Positions 25,614-34,585 of a DNA stretch of 50,939 bases are shown here, one piece after another. Source of the stretch: Bizionia paragorgiae (GTDB taxonomy: Bacteria; Bacteroidota; Bacteroidia; Flavobacteriales; Flavobacteriaceae); assembly GCF_900107625.1 (NCBI RefSeq), contig NZ_FNQK01000023.1, positions 1 to 50,939 on the forward strand, read 5' to 3'. The notes beneath the pieces were generated by a model. It made no database searches, was not told the origin of the DNA, and saw only the letters and a list, made by a program, of their open reading frames with translations. Both the position numbers and the translations under genes were made by a program. Numbering within the stretch: position 1 is the first letter of the stretch; the number at the start of each line of letters is the position of its first letter.

Positions 25614-26099
25614 TTAAGCCAGCTTTTCTAATTGAGCCATTTTTATAGCGGCTACTGCTGCTTCTGTTCCTTTATTTCCATGTTTACCTCCAGAGCGGTC
25701 TATAGCTTGCTGTAAATTATTATCGGTAAGCACACAGAAAATCACTGGTGTATCGCGGTTTACATTCAAGTCTTTAATACCGTGAGCTACGGCCTCGCAT
25801 ACAAAGTCGAAATGTTTTGTTTCCCCCTGTATTACACTTCCAATAGCGATAACAGCGTTAACCATTTGCTCTTGCATTTTCTTAGCACCGTAAATCAACT
25901 CATAGCTTCCTGGTACATCCCATACCACTATATTGTCGTCTTCAGCACCATGCTCCTTTAAGGTTTCTAAGGCCCCTTTTAACAAGCCTTCGGTAATCTC
26001 ACTGTTCCATTCTGAAACAACAATCCCAAACCGAAAATCTTTCGCGTTTGGGATTGATGCTTTATCATATTCTGATAAATTATTATTTGCTGTTGCCAT
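25614..26099 (-). CDS. ribH: 6,7-dimethyl-8-ribityllumazine synthase
   Basis: A 161-residue enzyme for the penultimate step of riboflavin synthesis. It condenses the pyrimidine product with 3,4-dihydroxy-2-butanone 4-phosphate, in a cytosolic icosahedral or pentameric assembly. Visible hallmarks: FGIVVSEWNSEITEGLL, VPGSYELIYGAKKM, AIGSVIQGETKHFDFV with the catalytic His, and PVIFCVLTDNNLQQA. The length is normal. No FMN riboswitch is visible upstream, and the other rib genes are not nearby. It lies 32 bases downstream of the TPR gene on the same strand. Confidence 0.95.
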   Translation of the reverse strand: MATANNNLSEYDKASIPNAKDFRFGIVVSEWNSEITEGLLKGALETLKEHGAEDDNIVVWDVPGSYELIYGAKKMQEQMVNAVIAIGSVIQGETKHFDFVCEAVAHGIKDLNVNRDTPVIFCVLTDNNLQQAIDRSGGKHGNKGTEAAVAAIKMAQLEKLA

Positions 26100-26131
26100 A
26101 ATTATGTTCCGATACTACCGGAAATTTTAAA

Positions 26132-26905
26132 TTAGTTTGACATTGCTTCCGCCTTACCTATAAAGATATCAACTTGATTAGCCTCTGTAGACATTGGGTA
26201 TTTTTCTTTAATGGTATTAAAGTATCCTAAAGCTTCTTTAGCATTACCAATTTCTAAAGCTGTAATTCCAGCCTTATAGAAATATGTTGGTGCAGAATAA
26301 CCGTTTTCACGTAATGTTGCTGCTGCTTTATAGTATTTTAAAGCATCTTCATTTTGGTTTAACTGAACAAAAGCATCACCAATCGCTCCTTTAGCCATAG
26401 GTGCTAAAATCTCATCTTCGCTAGAAAACTTATCTAAATGCGCAATCGCATTTTTATAATCTTTTAAGTTTAAGTAAGCCATCCCTGCATAATAGTTTGC
26501 TAGGTTAGCTGCTGGAGTTCCACTGTACTCATTAATGATATCGATCATTCCATACTTTCCTTCGCTACCGTTTAAAGCCACGTTGTAAAGTGAATCTGAA
26601 GACACCCCGTTAACCGCCTCTTCAAAGTTCTTTTGAGCGTGATACATATCGTTCATCGCTTCACTTTGCTTTGGTTCTAGTACAAATTCCTTATAACCTA
26701 AAAATCCTAATACGAAAACTGCTACCACACCAATGATGATAAAAATATACTTTTGGTTTTTAGCAACGAAGTCTTCAGTCTTAGACGCCGTTTCGTCTAA
26801 AGTATTAAATACTTCTGCCGTTGTTGAGTTTTCCTCAACATGTTCGTGCTCTACTACTTCTTTCTCTGTTTTAGGTTTATAACCTCTTTTCTTATAAGTT
26901 GCCAT
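26132..26905 (-). CDS. Membrane-anchored tetratricopeptide-repeat protein
   Basis: I take the ATG at 26905, giving 257 residues that open MATYKKRGYKPKTEKEVVEH, which looks like the family start. An upstream ATG at 26929 would add eight residues. A charged cytoplasmic part of about 50 residues is followed by one helix (YIFIIIGVVAVFVLGFLGY). The periplasmic region then has TPR-like helical pairs such as AANLANYYAGMAYLNLKDYK and APTYFYKAGITALEIGNAK. It resembles YfgM-type proteins, which assist the Sec translocon; that role is only a family analogy. It sits between ribH and divergent recF. Confidence 0.85.
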   Translation of the reverse strand: MATYKKRGYKPKTEKEVVEHEHVEENSTTAEVFNTLDETASKTEDFVAKNQKYIFIIIGVVAVFVLGFLGYKEFVLEPKQSEAMNDMYHAQKNFEEAVNGVSSDSLYNVALNGSEGKYGMIDIINEYSGTPAANLANYYAGMAYLNLKDYKNAIAHLDKFSSEDEILAPMAKGAIGDAFVQLNQNEDALKYYKAAATLRENGYSAPTYFYKAGITALEIGNAKEALGYFNTIKEKYPMSTEANQVDIFIGKAEAMSN

Positions 26906-27039
26906 ATAGTGTATATTAATGCGCAGCAAAAATAAAATTTTTATCCATATATAAAAGGTTATTTATTTGTTATTTTGTAATAATTTGCAACACTCTAAAT
27001 AAACGGTCGAAACTTAGGTAGCTTTTAGACTAAATTACT

Positions 27040-28119
27040 ATGATATTAAAATCCCTTTCTTTACTAAATTATAAAAATTTTGACTCCAAAACATTTGATT
27101 TTAACGACACGATAAACTGTATCGTTGGTAACAATGGCGTCGGAAAAACAAATATTTTAGATGCCATTTACCACCTCTCTTTTGGTAAAAGTTATTTTAA
27201 TCCAATCGCCTCCCAAAACATAAAACACGATGAAGATTTTTTTGTGATTAATGGCGACTATGAAAAAGAAGAAAAAGCTGAAAAAATAGTTATTAGCCTA
27301 AAAAAAGGTCAGAAAAAGGTAATTAAACGCAATAGTAAGTCGTACGAAAAGTTTAGTGACCACATTGGTTTTTTACCATTAGTCATTATTTCTCCTGCCG
27401 ATCGCGATTTAATTATTGAAGGTAGTGATACGCGAAGAAAATTTATAGATAGTGTTATTTCCCAAAGTGACAACAGTTATTTAAACACCGTTATTAAATA
27501 CAACAAGATAGTAGCACAACGCAACTCACTTTTAAAGTATTTTGCTTTAAATAGCACGTTTAACAAGGATACCCTTGAGATTTATAATTTGCAACTGAGT
27601 GAATTTGGCGCTATAATTTTCGAAAAACGAAAAGCATTTTTAGACAATTTCATTCCGATATTTAAAGAGCGTTATGAAGCTATTAGTAACGGCAATGAAG
27701 AGGTAGATTTGAATTATAAAAGTGATTTATTTGAGTCGGATTTAAACACCTTATTACTTCAAAATATAAATAAAGATAAAGCATTACAGTACACTAGTGT
27801 GGGCACCCATAAGGACGACTTACTGTTTAATATTGACGGTCACCCCATAAAAAAATTCGGAAGCCAAGGGCAGCAAAAATCCTTTCTTATAGCTTTAAAA
27901 TTAGCCCAATTTCAGTTTATAAAAAAACAAAGCGGAGTGAATCCTATTTTGCTATTAGATGATATTTTTGATAAATTAGATGAAGAACGTGTTGCACAAA
28001 TAATAAAGCTGGTTAACGATGAGAATTTCGGACAGATTTTTATAAGCGACACCCATGCCGACCGGACGGAACGCGCTGTAAAGCAAGTCCATCAATCGTA
28101 TGAAATTTTTAATATTTAG
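27040..28119 (+). CDS. recF: DNA replication/repair protein RecF
   Basis: A 359-residue ABC-type ATPase of the SMC-like group that helps load RecA at single-strand gaps. Walker A is GNNGVGKTN, about residues 30-38. The conserved FGKSYF follows soon after, the signature is GSQGQQKS, and Walker B is [17 protein letters not shown]. The length is typical. It is divergently arranged from the TPR gene with 134 bases between. The pairing with ribH, TPR and DUF721 is a common Bacteroidota neighbourhood. Confidence 0.96.
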   Translation: MILKSLSLLNYKNFDSKTFDFNDTINCIVGNNGVGKTNILDAIYHLSFGKSYFNPIASQNIKHDEDFFVINGDYEKEEKAEKIVISLKKGQKKVIKRNSKSYEKFSDHIGFLPLVIISPADRDLIIEGSDTRRKFIDSVISQSDNSYLNTVIKYNKIVAQRNSLLKYFALNSTFNKDTLEIYNLQLSEFGAIIFEKRKAFLDNFIPIFKERYEAISNGNEEVDLNYKSDLFESDLNTLLLQNINKDKALQYTSVGTHKDDLLFNIDGHPIKKFGSQGQQKSFLIALKLAQFQFIKKQSGVNPILLLDDIFDKLDEERVAQIIKLVNDENFGQIFISDTHADRTERAVKQVHQSYEIFNI

Positions 28120-28243
28120 GATAAATCCTTCCTAAACACATTCAGCAGGTGGTCTGTTTTACAAAAATTTAACAGGTTACATTGCGTATTAATATGTAAC
28201 TTATAAGTCTCCTAAAATAGTTCAGAACAATTCAATATAAAAA

Positions 28244-28666
28244 ATGAAAAGAATAAGCATACTACTAATTTTTACGCTCATATTTTATGGTTGTAAAAAA
28301 GATTCAAACAAAAGTTTAAACTTTATTAACGGCTACTGGGAAATTGAAAGCGCCACCACTGCAGATGGCAAAAAACACGAATACACAATAAGTACGACTG
28401 TAGATTATATAAGTATTAATGACAGTTTAACGGGGTTTAGAAAAAAATTAAATCCAACATTAATGGGGACCTACAACACCTCTAAAGATGCAGAAAAGAT
28501 TACGGTTAAAATTGAAAACGACAGCTTAAATCTTTATTACAACACTCCTTTTGCTACGTGGAAAGAAACTGTGATATTTGCAAATGAGGAACATCTGGAA
28601 GTCGTTAATGCCGATAACATGACGTACCTTTATAAACGATTTACCCCAATTAACGTATTAGAATAA
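28244..28666 (+). CDS. Small lipocalin-like lipoprotein
   Basis: A 140-residue protein with a lipoprotein signal (IFYGC, Cys17). A likely beta-sandwich or barrel domain follows, opening INGYWEIESATTADGKKHEY and ending MTYLYKRF. This is the layout of short lipocalin-like proteins of Flavobacteria. It lies 124 bases after recF and 3 bases before the DUF721 gene. No ligand or function can be inferred. Confidence 0.75.
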   Translation: MKRISILLIFTLIFYGCKKDSNKSLNFINGYWEIESATTADGKKHEYTISTTVDYISINDSLTGFRKKLNPTLMGTYNTSKDAEKITVKIENDSLNLYYNTPFATWKETVIFANEEHLEVVNADNMTYLYKRFTPINVLE

Positions 28667-28669
28667 ATT

Positions 28670-28966
28670 ATGGCAAAACGAAATAATAGTATTTTAAGCT
28701 TTTCAGACGCACTAAAAGATTTTGTAGAAACCAATAAACTAGACAAAGGTTTAGACAAAGTTAATGTTCGTGACGCATGGGCTAAATTAATGGGGAACGG
28801 TGTTAACAATTACACATCAAATATTGAACTTAAATTTGGCACCTTATACGTGCAATTAAGCTCTAGTGTTTTACGAGAAGAATTAAGCTATGGTAAGAAT
28901 AAAATTGTTAAAATGCTTAATGAGGAGTTAGGAAAAGAAGTGATTAAAAACGTAGTGTTGCGATAA
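28670..28966 (+). CDS. DUF721/DciA-like protein
   Basis: A 98-residue basic protein matching the DUF721 pattern. It has an N-terminal helix (SFSDALKDFVETNKLDKGL) and RDAWAKLMGNGVNNYTSNIE with the conserved W. The end is LYVQLSSSVLREELSYGKNKIVKMLNEELG. DUF721 includes DciA, which loads the replicative helicase DnaB in many bacteria lacking DnaC. That function is likely but not proven for this family branch. It follows the lipoprotein by 3 bases and is near recF. Confidence 0.85.
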   Translation: MAKRNNSILSFSDALKDFVETNKLDKGLDKVNVRDAWAKLMGNGVNNYTSNIELKFGTLYVQLSSSVLREELSYGKNKIVKMLNEELGKEVIKNVVLR

Positions 28967-29147
28967 ACATAACAACCTAACACCTAGAAAAGTACCTCAA
29001 CATTAAAATCAAAACCTGACAAGCCGAATTAAAACAACGCTGACCCTATCGCGCTGAGTTTAGCTCCATAAAAAGCACAGGCATTAGGTTTTATAACAGA
29101 AATGAAATAAAAAAAATACTGAAAAAGTTTTTTTAAAGATAAAACAC

Positions 29148-29155
29148 TATATTTG
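29148..29155 (+). promoter_or_regulatory. -7 promoter box of the first cold-shock gene
   Basis: TATATTTG is a full match and lies 28 bases before the start codon. The resulting leader is short, unlike the long cold-sensing leader of E. coli cspA. Confidence 0.55.
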
Positions 29156-29183
29156 AGGCATTATAAATTTAATTTTTTTTAAA

Positions 29184-29375
29184 ATGGCTCAAGGCACAGT
29201 AAAATTTTTCAATGATTCAAAAGGTTTCGGTTTTATAACTGAAGAAGGATCAGACAAAGACCATTTCGTACACATCTCTGGTTTAATCGACGAAGTTCGT
29301 GAAGGTGATGTTGTAGAATTCGACTTACAAGAAGGAAGAAAAGGTATGAACGCAGTAAATGTAAAAGTAGTATAA
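29184..29375 (+). CDS. Cold-shock protein, first of tandem pair
   Basis: A 63-residue five-stranded OB-fold that binds single-stranded RNA or DNA. RNP1 reads SKGFGFI (12-18), and RNP2 HFVHISG (27-33). It is shorter than E. coli CspA (70), as usual for Bacteroidota. It has its own promoter and terminator. It shares 54 of 63 residues with the next gene, so the pair comes from a tandem duplication. Confidence 0.95.
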   Translation: MAQGTVKFFNDSKGFGFITEEGSDKDHFVHISGLIDEVREGDVVEFDLQEGRKGMNAVNVKVV

Positions 29376-29404
29376 TATATATATTCTTTATTTTTTTACA
29401 AATT

Positions 29405-29432
29405 AAGCTCACTTTACGGTGAGCTTTTTTTT
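29405..29432 (+). terminator. Terminator between the cold-shock genes
   Basis: AAGCTCAC (29405-29412) pairs with GTGAGCTT (29419-29426), followed by a T-run. It separates the two cold-shock genes into independent units. Confidence 0.85.
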
Positions 29433-29461
29433 ATTTCTAACAAATAAAAGGAGTTAAAGCC

Positions 29462-29490
29462 TTGTAAATTAAATAATGGCATTATCTTTG
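29462..29490 (+). promoter_or_regulatory. Promoter of the second cold-shock gene
   Basis: TTG at 29462-29464, an 18-base spacer, then TATCTTTG at 29483-29490. Both the -33 and -7 parts of the Bacteroidota promoter are present. The start codon is 35 bases further. Confidence 0.6.
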
Positions 29491-29525
29491 CCTTCAATTA
29501 CATAATTAATTTAAAATTTATTACA

Positions 29526-29717
29526 ATGAGTAAAGGCACAGTAAAATTCTTCAATGACACTAAAGGATTTGGTTTCATCACTGAAGAAGGTGTAGACAAA
29601 GACCATTTTGTACACGTATCAGGTTTAATTGACGAGGTTCGTGAAGGTGACGAAGTAGAATTCGACTTACAAGAAGGTAAAAAAGGATTAAACGCAGTAA
29701 ATGTAAAAGTAATTTAA
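29526..29717 (+). CDS. Cold-shock protein, second of tandem pair
   Basis: A 63-residue nucleic-acid-binding OB-fold with TKGFGFI and HFVHVSG motifs. Nine residues differ from the upstream copy, mostly conservative except Val43 to Glu and Ser23 to Val. Its promoter has a better -33 element than that of the first copy, and its leader differs, so the two may respond to different conditions (inference). A strong terminator follows. Confidence 0.95.
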   Translation: MSKGTVKFFNDTKGFGFITEEGVDKDHFVHVSGLIDEVREGDEVEFDLQEGKKGLNAVNVKVI

Positions 29718-29744
29718 TATATACTACATAACTTTTTTTAAAGT

Positions 29745-29773
29745 AAAAGCCCATACAGATTGTATGGGCTTTT
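29745..29773 (+). terminator. Terminator after the second cold-shock gene
   Basis: A 13-bp perfect stem, AAAAGCCCATACA (29745-29757) with TGTATGGGCTTTT (29761-29773), and a 3-base loop. Confidence 0.85.
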
Positions 29774-29814
29774 CTTATTTTAATAGTTGACTTACTTTAT
29801 AATGGTCTAAAAAA

Positions 29815-29839
29815 AAGTCCCGATATAATATCGAGACTT
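29815..29839 (-). terminator. Terminator of the M4 protease gene
   Basis: AAGTCCCGATA (29815-29825) pairs with TATCGAGACTT (29829-29839) apart from one C-A mismatch. The A-run from 29809 reads as a U-tail on the minus strand. Confidence 0.8.
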
Positions 29840-29860
29840 TTTTAGTAGATAGCAGATTAA

Positions 29861-32419
29861 TTACTGCTTCATAATCTTTATTACTTGCTGACCAGTTTTT
29901 GTAGAAACTGTCATAAAATATAATCCTGATGCGACATCAGAGAGATCTATTGATGGCGTTGCAGCATTATTTGTTAAATCTATTCCTCTTACAAAGCGAC
30001 CGTTAATATCATAAACCTCAGCTTTGATTACTTTTACAGCTTCCGAATTTTTAATTGTAAAAATTCCGTTTGATGGATTTGGAAACACGGTAATACTCAA
30101 CGCTTCATTAGCAAACTCGCTTGTCGATAATGAATAATCGCAGTTATAAACCATAAACTCATCGACATACCATCCTTCTCTACCGTTACACCCATCGGTA
30201 CCCATTTCAAATCTAAATTGAATGGTAGAATTCGCGTCTACACCCAATACAGATAAATCAATTACACTTGTTCCCCAGCTTCCTGAAACCGATCCTCCAT
30301 CTGATCCTGTAAAGGCTGGTTCTCCAGCTAAAGGATTATCATTACCCTCTGAAGCAGGATTAATACTACTATTATAGGCGTTTTCTATAAATGCATTTAC
30401 TGGTAACAGGGTCCATGTTAAACCATCTAAACTGTATTTAATATTTCCACCGTCCCAATTAGGCTCTGTAGACACAAAATGATTAAAGGCTAAGGTGTAC
30501 GTTCCAGAAGAAAAATCTGGCATCGTAATTAGTGGACTTTGTAATCGCATAACTCCATTTTCTAAATCAGATCCACAGTCTCCATTTAAAGGATCAATTC
30601 CAAAAATAGCACTACCTGTTCTTCCTTGAGGTAAAGAACTTACAACTGTCCAATCTCTATCATCCCAAGACACTGAGTTTACAGGAACCTGCTCTACTAT
30701 CCAATCCTCAATACCATTCTCCCAATCTTGAAAGTAAATAGGATTGTTCGTTGCGTTATCACATAGGGGAGCAACTTCGGCAAGAATTGGTGTGTACCCA
30801 CAAGCATCAGGGTTAGTTGCTAACTCTACAGCTAGAACCGTATTTACTACTTGTGCTACATCTGCAGCGGTTATTATTTCTCCCGATAAACCTGCAGGTG
30901 TACTCGTTGTAGATAAGCCCTCTAAATTAACTCCTAATAAGTCATTTGCAGAAGCCTCTAATGCATCAGCTAAACTTTGAAAGTTACTTGTTGCCGTTAA
31001 ATACTGACTTTGTGCTCTCCAGAAAATGTGAGCAGCTTTGGTAAATCCGATTCCATTAATAGTATAACCATTAAAGTTCCCTCCGTCTACAAGCAGTGAA
31101 TACGCACGATTTGGCACACCACTATTAGAGTGTACACCACCAGCGTCACCTTCTCCACATCTATATTGGAAATCGGTAACTTTACCTGGATCACCATTAC
31201 AGTTAGGATTCCACATATCGCGTATTGCTCCGTTAAAAGCTGTAGCATCCTCACCAATTCTCCATCGGTCTGAACTATTACAAAACGTTCTCAACGCATG
31301 ATTATCGTCGTCATCCTCATAGTTATTTAATAAATCTATGGTTTCTCCCCATATATCAGAAAAAGACTCATTTAATGCACCACTCTGGTAGGCATAAATT
31401 AACCCACTTGTATACTCGGTATAAGCATGTCCCCATTCGTGAGCAATAACATCATCGGCAGCTGTACCATTACAATAATTCGCAGTATACCCATTCCAAT
31501 TGGCATTAGGACAAGATATATTTGGATTATTATTAATGGTTCTCATTGTTATACCCGCATTATTATAAGACTCGTAATTAAAAGCATTATTAAAAAAGTG
31601 ATATACATGTCCTGAAGCTTCCACTTCATTTTGTTGCCAAATCGTTAATGCACCAGGAAAGGCATCCCCTTCTTGCCATACTACATTAAGTGAATTACCT
31701 TCAGAAACCCTACGATCTAAAGCGTGAGCCATCCCCGTATATTGTTCTACAATTTCTCCGGTGTATGCATTGACAAACACATATTCTCTAACATCTGTTT
31801 TATTTGCTACTTCTATTCTATACGCTAAACGATTTGCCTCAAGAATTCCTTTAACTAAGCCCGTATTAAAAACATAAAGCGTATTAGTCATTGCCTCTAA
31901 AGGGACTCCAGAAAAATTCAGGTTTTGATTTTCGATAGTTTGAATTGCAATAGCATCGGCTTGAGCTGCCGTGATAACCGGTGTTGGATTTAATTTTATT
32001 CCAGAAATAAAATTCCCATTAACCACTGTTAACTCATTTTTAGCATTAAAATGAAATAATAATTTTCCATCATAAACAGGAACATCATGATACATTTGTT
32101 CTAAAACAACACGTTTTAAACCTCTTGAATCCACTTCCTCTTTATTCGTTTTAAAATTTGAAGCTACGCCATCTATATTATAGAGGGCTTTATTTTCCTC
32201 TAAAAACTGAAGAGCTTTTGTAGGTAGAGCATTTCCTTTTAATTGTAAACCTTGCCCTTGTTTAAAAGCAATAAATTTAGGGGTTCCTGAACTGGCATTA
32301 AGGGTAATCTTAGCCTCATTTTTTTGCTGAAAGTCTGCTATCGCTTTTGTATTACTTTGGGAAAACCCTAAAGCAGTAGTTAACAAAGCAGAAAACAACA
32401 TTAATTTCATCTTTTTCAT
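29861..32419 (-). CDS. Secreted M4 (thermolysin-type) metalloprotease with T9SS sorting domain
   Basis: An 852-residue secreted zymogen. A signal peptide (to about residue 20) is followed by an FTP/PepSY-type propeptide to about 220. The M4 domain has zinc ligands HEWGH (His327, His331) and Glu351 in LNESFSD. A beta-rich region near 560-770 has NGREGWYVDEFMVY, like MAM-type adhesion domains. The last 80 residues are a type A T9SS domain: VFPNPSNGIFTI, VYDINGRFV, SGLYFMTV and a final KIMKQ. It would be exported by the gliding-linked T9SS for protein degradation. It stands alone, with its own terminator. Confidence 0.95.
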   Translation of the reverse strand: MKKMKLMLFSALLTTALGFSQSNTKAIADFQQKNEAKITLNASSGTPKFIAFKQGQGLQLKGNALPTKALQFLEENKALYNIDGVASNFKTNKEEVDSRGLKRVVLEQMYHDVPVYDGKLLFHFNAKNELTVVNGNFISGIKLNPTPVITAAQADAIAIQTIENQNLNFSGVPLEAMTNTLYVFNTGLVKGILEANRLAYRIEVANKTDVREYVFVNAYTGEIVEQYTGMAHALDRRVSEGNSLNVVWQEGDAFPGALTIWQQNEVEASGHVYHFFNNAFNYESYNNAGITMRTINNNPNISCPNANWNGYTANYCNGTAADDVIAHEWGHAYTEYTSGLIYAYQSGALNESFSDIWGETIDLLNNYEDDDDNHALRTFCNSSDRWRIGEDATAFNGAIRDMWNPNCNGDPGKVTDFQYRCGEGDAGGVHSNSGVPNRAYSLLVDGGNFNGYTINGIGFTKAAHIFWRAQSQYLTATSNFQSLADALEASANDLLGVNLEGLSTTSTPAGLSGEIITAADVAQVVNTVLAVELATNPDACGYTPILAEVAPLCDNATNNPIYFQDWENGIEDWIVEQVPVNSVSWDDRDWTVVSSLPQGRTGSAIFGIDPLNGDCGSDLENGVMRLQSPLITMPDFSSGTYTLAFNHFVSTEPNWDGGNIKYSLDGLTWTLLPVNAFIENAYNSSINPASEGNDNPLAGEPAFTGSDGGSVSGSWGTSVIDLSVLGVDANSTIQFRFEMGTDGCNGREGWYVDEFMVYNCDYSLSTSEFANEALSITVFPNPSNGIFTIKNSEAVKVIKAEVYDINGRFVRGIDLTNNAATPSIDLSDVASGLYFMTVSTKTGQQVIKIMKQ

Positions 32420-32467
32420 CGATTTTTTTTTGATTCCGCTAAACTACCTCATTATGAGACATAAAAA

Positions 32468-32495
32468 AAGCCTGAAACTGTTAAATTTCAGGCTT
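32468..32495 (-). terminator. Terminator of ndk
   Basis: AAGCCTGAAA (32468-32477) pairs with TTTCAGGCTT (32486-32495). The A-run at 32463-32469 gives the minus-strand U-tail. Confidence 0.85.
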
Positions 32496-32522
32496 AAATG
32501 TATATTTTATCAGATGAACTGT

Positions 32523-32942
32523 TTAAAACATCTCTCTTCCTGAGAAATGAAAAGCACCTTCAATAGCTGCATTTTCATCACTATCACTACCGTGAACAGC
32601 GTTTTCTCCAATAGAAGCTGCATATAATTTTCTTATTGTTCCTTCAGCTGCATCAGCAGGATTTGTTGCTCCTATTAATGTTCTAAAATCTTCAACTGCG
32701 TTTTCTTTTTCTAAAATTGCAGCGACAATAGGTCCACGAGTCATATACTCTACTAATTCTCCAAAGAAAGGTCTTTCGTTGTGAATAGCATAAAATGTCT
32801 CAGCGTCAGCCTTAGTCATTTGAGTTAACTTCATTGCTACGATTCTAAAACCTGAAGCATTAATTTTTTCTAAGATTGCGCCAATGTGCCCTTTTTCAAC
32901 TGCATCTGGCTTAAGCATTGTAAATGTTCTGTTTGTTGCCAT
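32523..32942 (-). CDS. ndk: Nucleoside-diphosphate kinase
   Basis: A 139-residue housekeeping enzyme that moves phosphate from NTPs to NDPs through a phosphohistidine. The active-site segment is [15 protein letters not shown] with His117. The opening [17 protein letters not shown] and the middle [17 protein letters not shown] are family signatures. Length is standard. It has a good promoter (TTG and TACTTTTG) and a terminator, and is divergent from nrnA. Confidence 0.97.
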   Translation of the reverse strand: MATNRTFTMLKPDAVEKGHIGAILEKINASGFRIVAMKLTQMTKADAETFYAIHNERPFFGELVEYMTRGPIVAAILEKENAVEDFRTLIGATNPADAAEGTIRKLYAASIGENAVHGSDSDENAAIEGAFHFSGREMF

Positions 32943-32962
32943 TTTTTTGTTTTTATTTTTTG

Positions 32963-32992
32963 CAAAAGTAATCTATTTCTAAATAAAAACAA
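32963..32992 (-). promoter_or_regulatory. Promoter of ndk
   Basis: On the minus strand TTG (32992-32990), a 19-base spacer and TACTTTTG (32970-32963) match the Bacteroidota -33/-7 pattern. The start codon is 20 bases downstream. Confidence 0.55.
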
Positions 32993-33015
32993 TATATTCA
33001 GTTATTAAAAAATTG

Positions 33016-33023
33016 TATATTCG
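33016..33023 (+). promoter_or_regulatory. -7-like box of the nrnA-gldI operon
   Basis: TATATTCG, one base off TAnnTTTG, ends 6 bases before the nrnA ATG. Transcription would begin almost at the start codon, so the mRNA may be leaderless. Confidence 0.4.
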
Positions 33024-33029
33024 TGCCCT

Positions 33030-34049
33030 ATGAATACACAAGACCTATTAGAAATCAAAACATTGCTTAGTTCTCCGAAACAAATAGCAATTATTCCTCA
33101 TAAAAACCCTGATGGAGATGCCATGGGCTCTACCTTAGGCTTATTAAATTATTTACTAAAATACAATCATAATGCGGTAGTAATCGCTCCTAACGATTAT
33201 CCGGATTTTTTAAAATGGTTACCAAACGAAGACCGTGTTTTAAAGTATGATGCAGAACAAGCTGACTGTGATGCATTTATTTCTAAGGCAGATATCATTT
33301 TCACCTTAGATTTTAATGCCTTGCATAGAACGGGTAATATGGAACCGGCTTTAGAGTCTAGCAAAGGCATTAAGATAATGATAGACCACCACCAACAGCC
33401 AGACGACTATGCTAAATACATGTTTAGTGATGTCACAATGAGCTCTACTTGTGAAATGGTATATCACTTTTTCGATATGCTTGATGCTCTAGACGCTATC
33501 GATGCCCAAATTGCAACCTGTTTGTATGTAGGGATCATGACGGACACTGGATCGTTTAGATTTCGATCGACGACTAGTACAACACATAGAATTATTGCCA
33601 ACCTTATTGATAAAGGAGCCGATAACACCCAAATTCACAATAATGTTTACGATACTAATAGCTACAATCGTTTACAATTATTAGGATGTGCTTTAAGTAA
33701 TTTAAAGGTGCTCCCAGAATATCGAGCAGCTTATATTACACTTTCTCAAAATGAATTACAGAAATTAGATTATAAAAAAGGGGATACCGAAGGCTTTGTT
33801 AATTACGCCTTATCCCTAGAAAACATTGTGTTAGCTGCCATTTTTATTGAAGACAAAAAGCAAGGTATTATAAAAATATCTTTACGTTCTAAAGGAGACT
33901 TTTCGGTGAATGAATTATCGAGACAGCATTTTGGCGGTGGTGGTCATACCAATGCAGCTGGAGGAAAAAGTGAAACCGATTTACAATCTACGGTTGATAA
34001 ATTTATTAGTATATTACCCCAATATAGCAGCACTCTAAATAATGAATAA
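33030..34049 (+). CDS. nrnA: DHH-family oligoribonuclease/PAP phosphatase (NrnA-like)
   Basis: A 339-residue cytosolic phosphoesterase with DHH and DHHA1 domains. It degrades short RNA oligonucleotides and often also dephosphorylates 3'-phosphoadenosine 5'-phosphate (family knowledge). Metal-site motifs are IIPHKNPDGDAMGST, DFNALHRTG, IMIDHHQQPDDY and MTDTGSFRF. The DHHA1 end has FGGGGHTNAAGG. The gene overlaps gldI by 8 bases. That arrangement with gldI is common in Flavobacteria, though the link in function is not known to me. Confidence 0.93.
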   Translation: MNTQDLLEIKTLLSSPKQIAIIPHKNPDGDAMGSTLGLLNYLLKYNHNAVVIAPNDYPDFLKWLPNEDRVLKYDAEQADCDAFISKADIIFTLDFNALHRTGNMEPALESSKGIKIMIDHHQQPDDYAKYMFSDVTMSSTCEMVYHFFDMLDALDAIDAQIATCLYVGIMTDTGSFRFRSTTSTTHRIIANLIDKGADNTQIHNNVYDTNSYNRLQLLGCALSNLKVLPEYRAAYITLSQNELQKLDYKKGDTEGFVNYALSLENIVLAAIFIEDKKQGIIKISLRSKGDFSVNELSRQHFGGGGHTNAAGGKSETDLQSTVDKFISILPQYSSTLNNE

Positions 34050-34578
34050 ACCCCTTTTACTACTTTTAATACTCCTTGCTTTTTCGTGTAAAACACCGGA
34101 AGCCCGCAAACCTGTTAGCGTTAAAACCGGCTCTTCTATTAAGGAGTCCGTACAACGAAACATCAAATTGTTCAATCAGGAAAAGGAACATATTCAGGCT
34201 TTAATAGATTCGTCTCCAGAATCAGAATATATCGCTTCTGAAAATGGGTTTTGGTACACTTATATTAATAAAGTAGAAAACGACAGTCTTCAAACACCTG
34301 ATTTCGCAGATATTATCAACTTTAATTATAATGTTTCACGGTTAGATGGTAGTGTTATTTACACTAAAGAACATTTAAAGACGCGTAATTACGCCATGGA
34401 TCAAGAAGAACTTTTTAAAGGTTTACGAGAAGGATTAAAACTTATGAAAGCCGAGGAAACCATTAAGTTTATTTTCCCTTCTCAAATGGCTTACGGCTAT
34501 TATGGTGATGATAATAAAATAGGCCGAAATACGCCTATAGTTTGCGAAGTAACGATTAACACAATAACAAAAAAATAA
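34042..34578 (+). CDS. gldI: Gliding-motility-associated lipoprotein GldI (FKBP-type PPIase)
   Basis: A 178-residue lipoprotein (LLAFSC, Cys16) with a C-terminal FKBP-like domain. Evidence: IINFNYNVSRLDGSVIYT, EELFKGLREGLKLMKAEE, KFIFPSQMAYGYYGD and RNTPIVCEVTI. GldI is a periplasmic peptidyl-prolyl isomerase first found as needed for Flavobacterium gliding, probably helping fold T9SS or gliding proteins. It overlaps nrnA by 8 bases and precedes a second PPIase gene by 7 bases, forming a folding-factor operon. Confidence 0.9.
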   Translation: MNKPLLLLLILLAFSCKTPEARKPVSVKTGSSIKESVQRNIKLFNQEKEHIQALIDSSPESEYIASENGFWYTYINKVENDSLQTPDFADIINFNYNVSRLDGSVIYTKEHLKTRNYAMDQEELFKGLREGLKLMKAEETIKFIFPSQMAYGYYGDDNKIGRNTPIVCEVTINTITKK

Positions 34579-34585
34579 TTATTAA

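Noticed and set aside
26100-26131. FMN riboswitch before ribH
   Set aside because: Only 32 bases separate ribH from the TPR gene, far too little for an RFN element.
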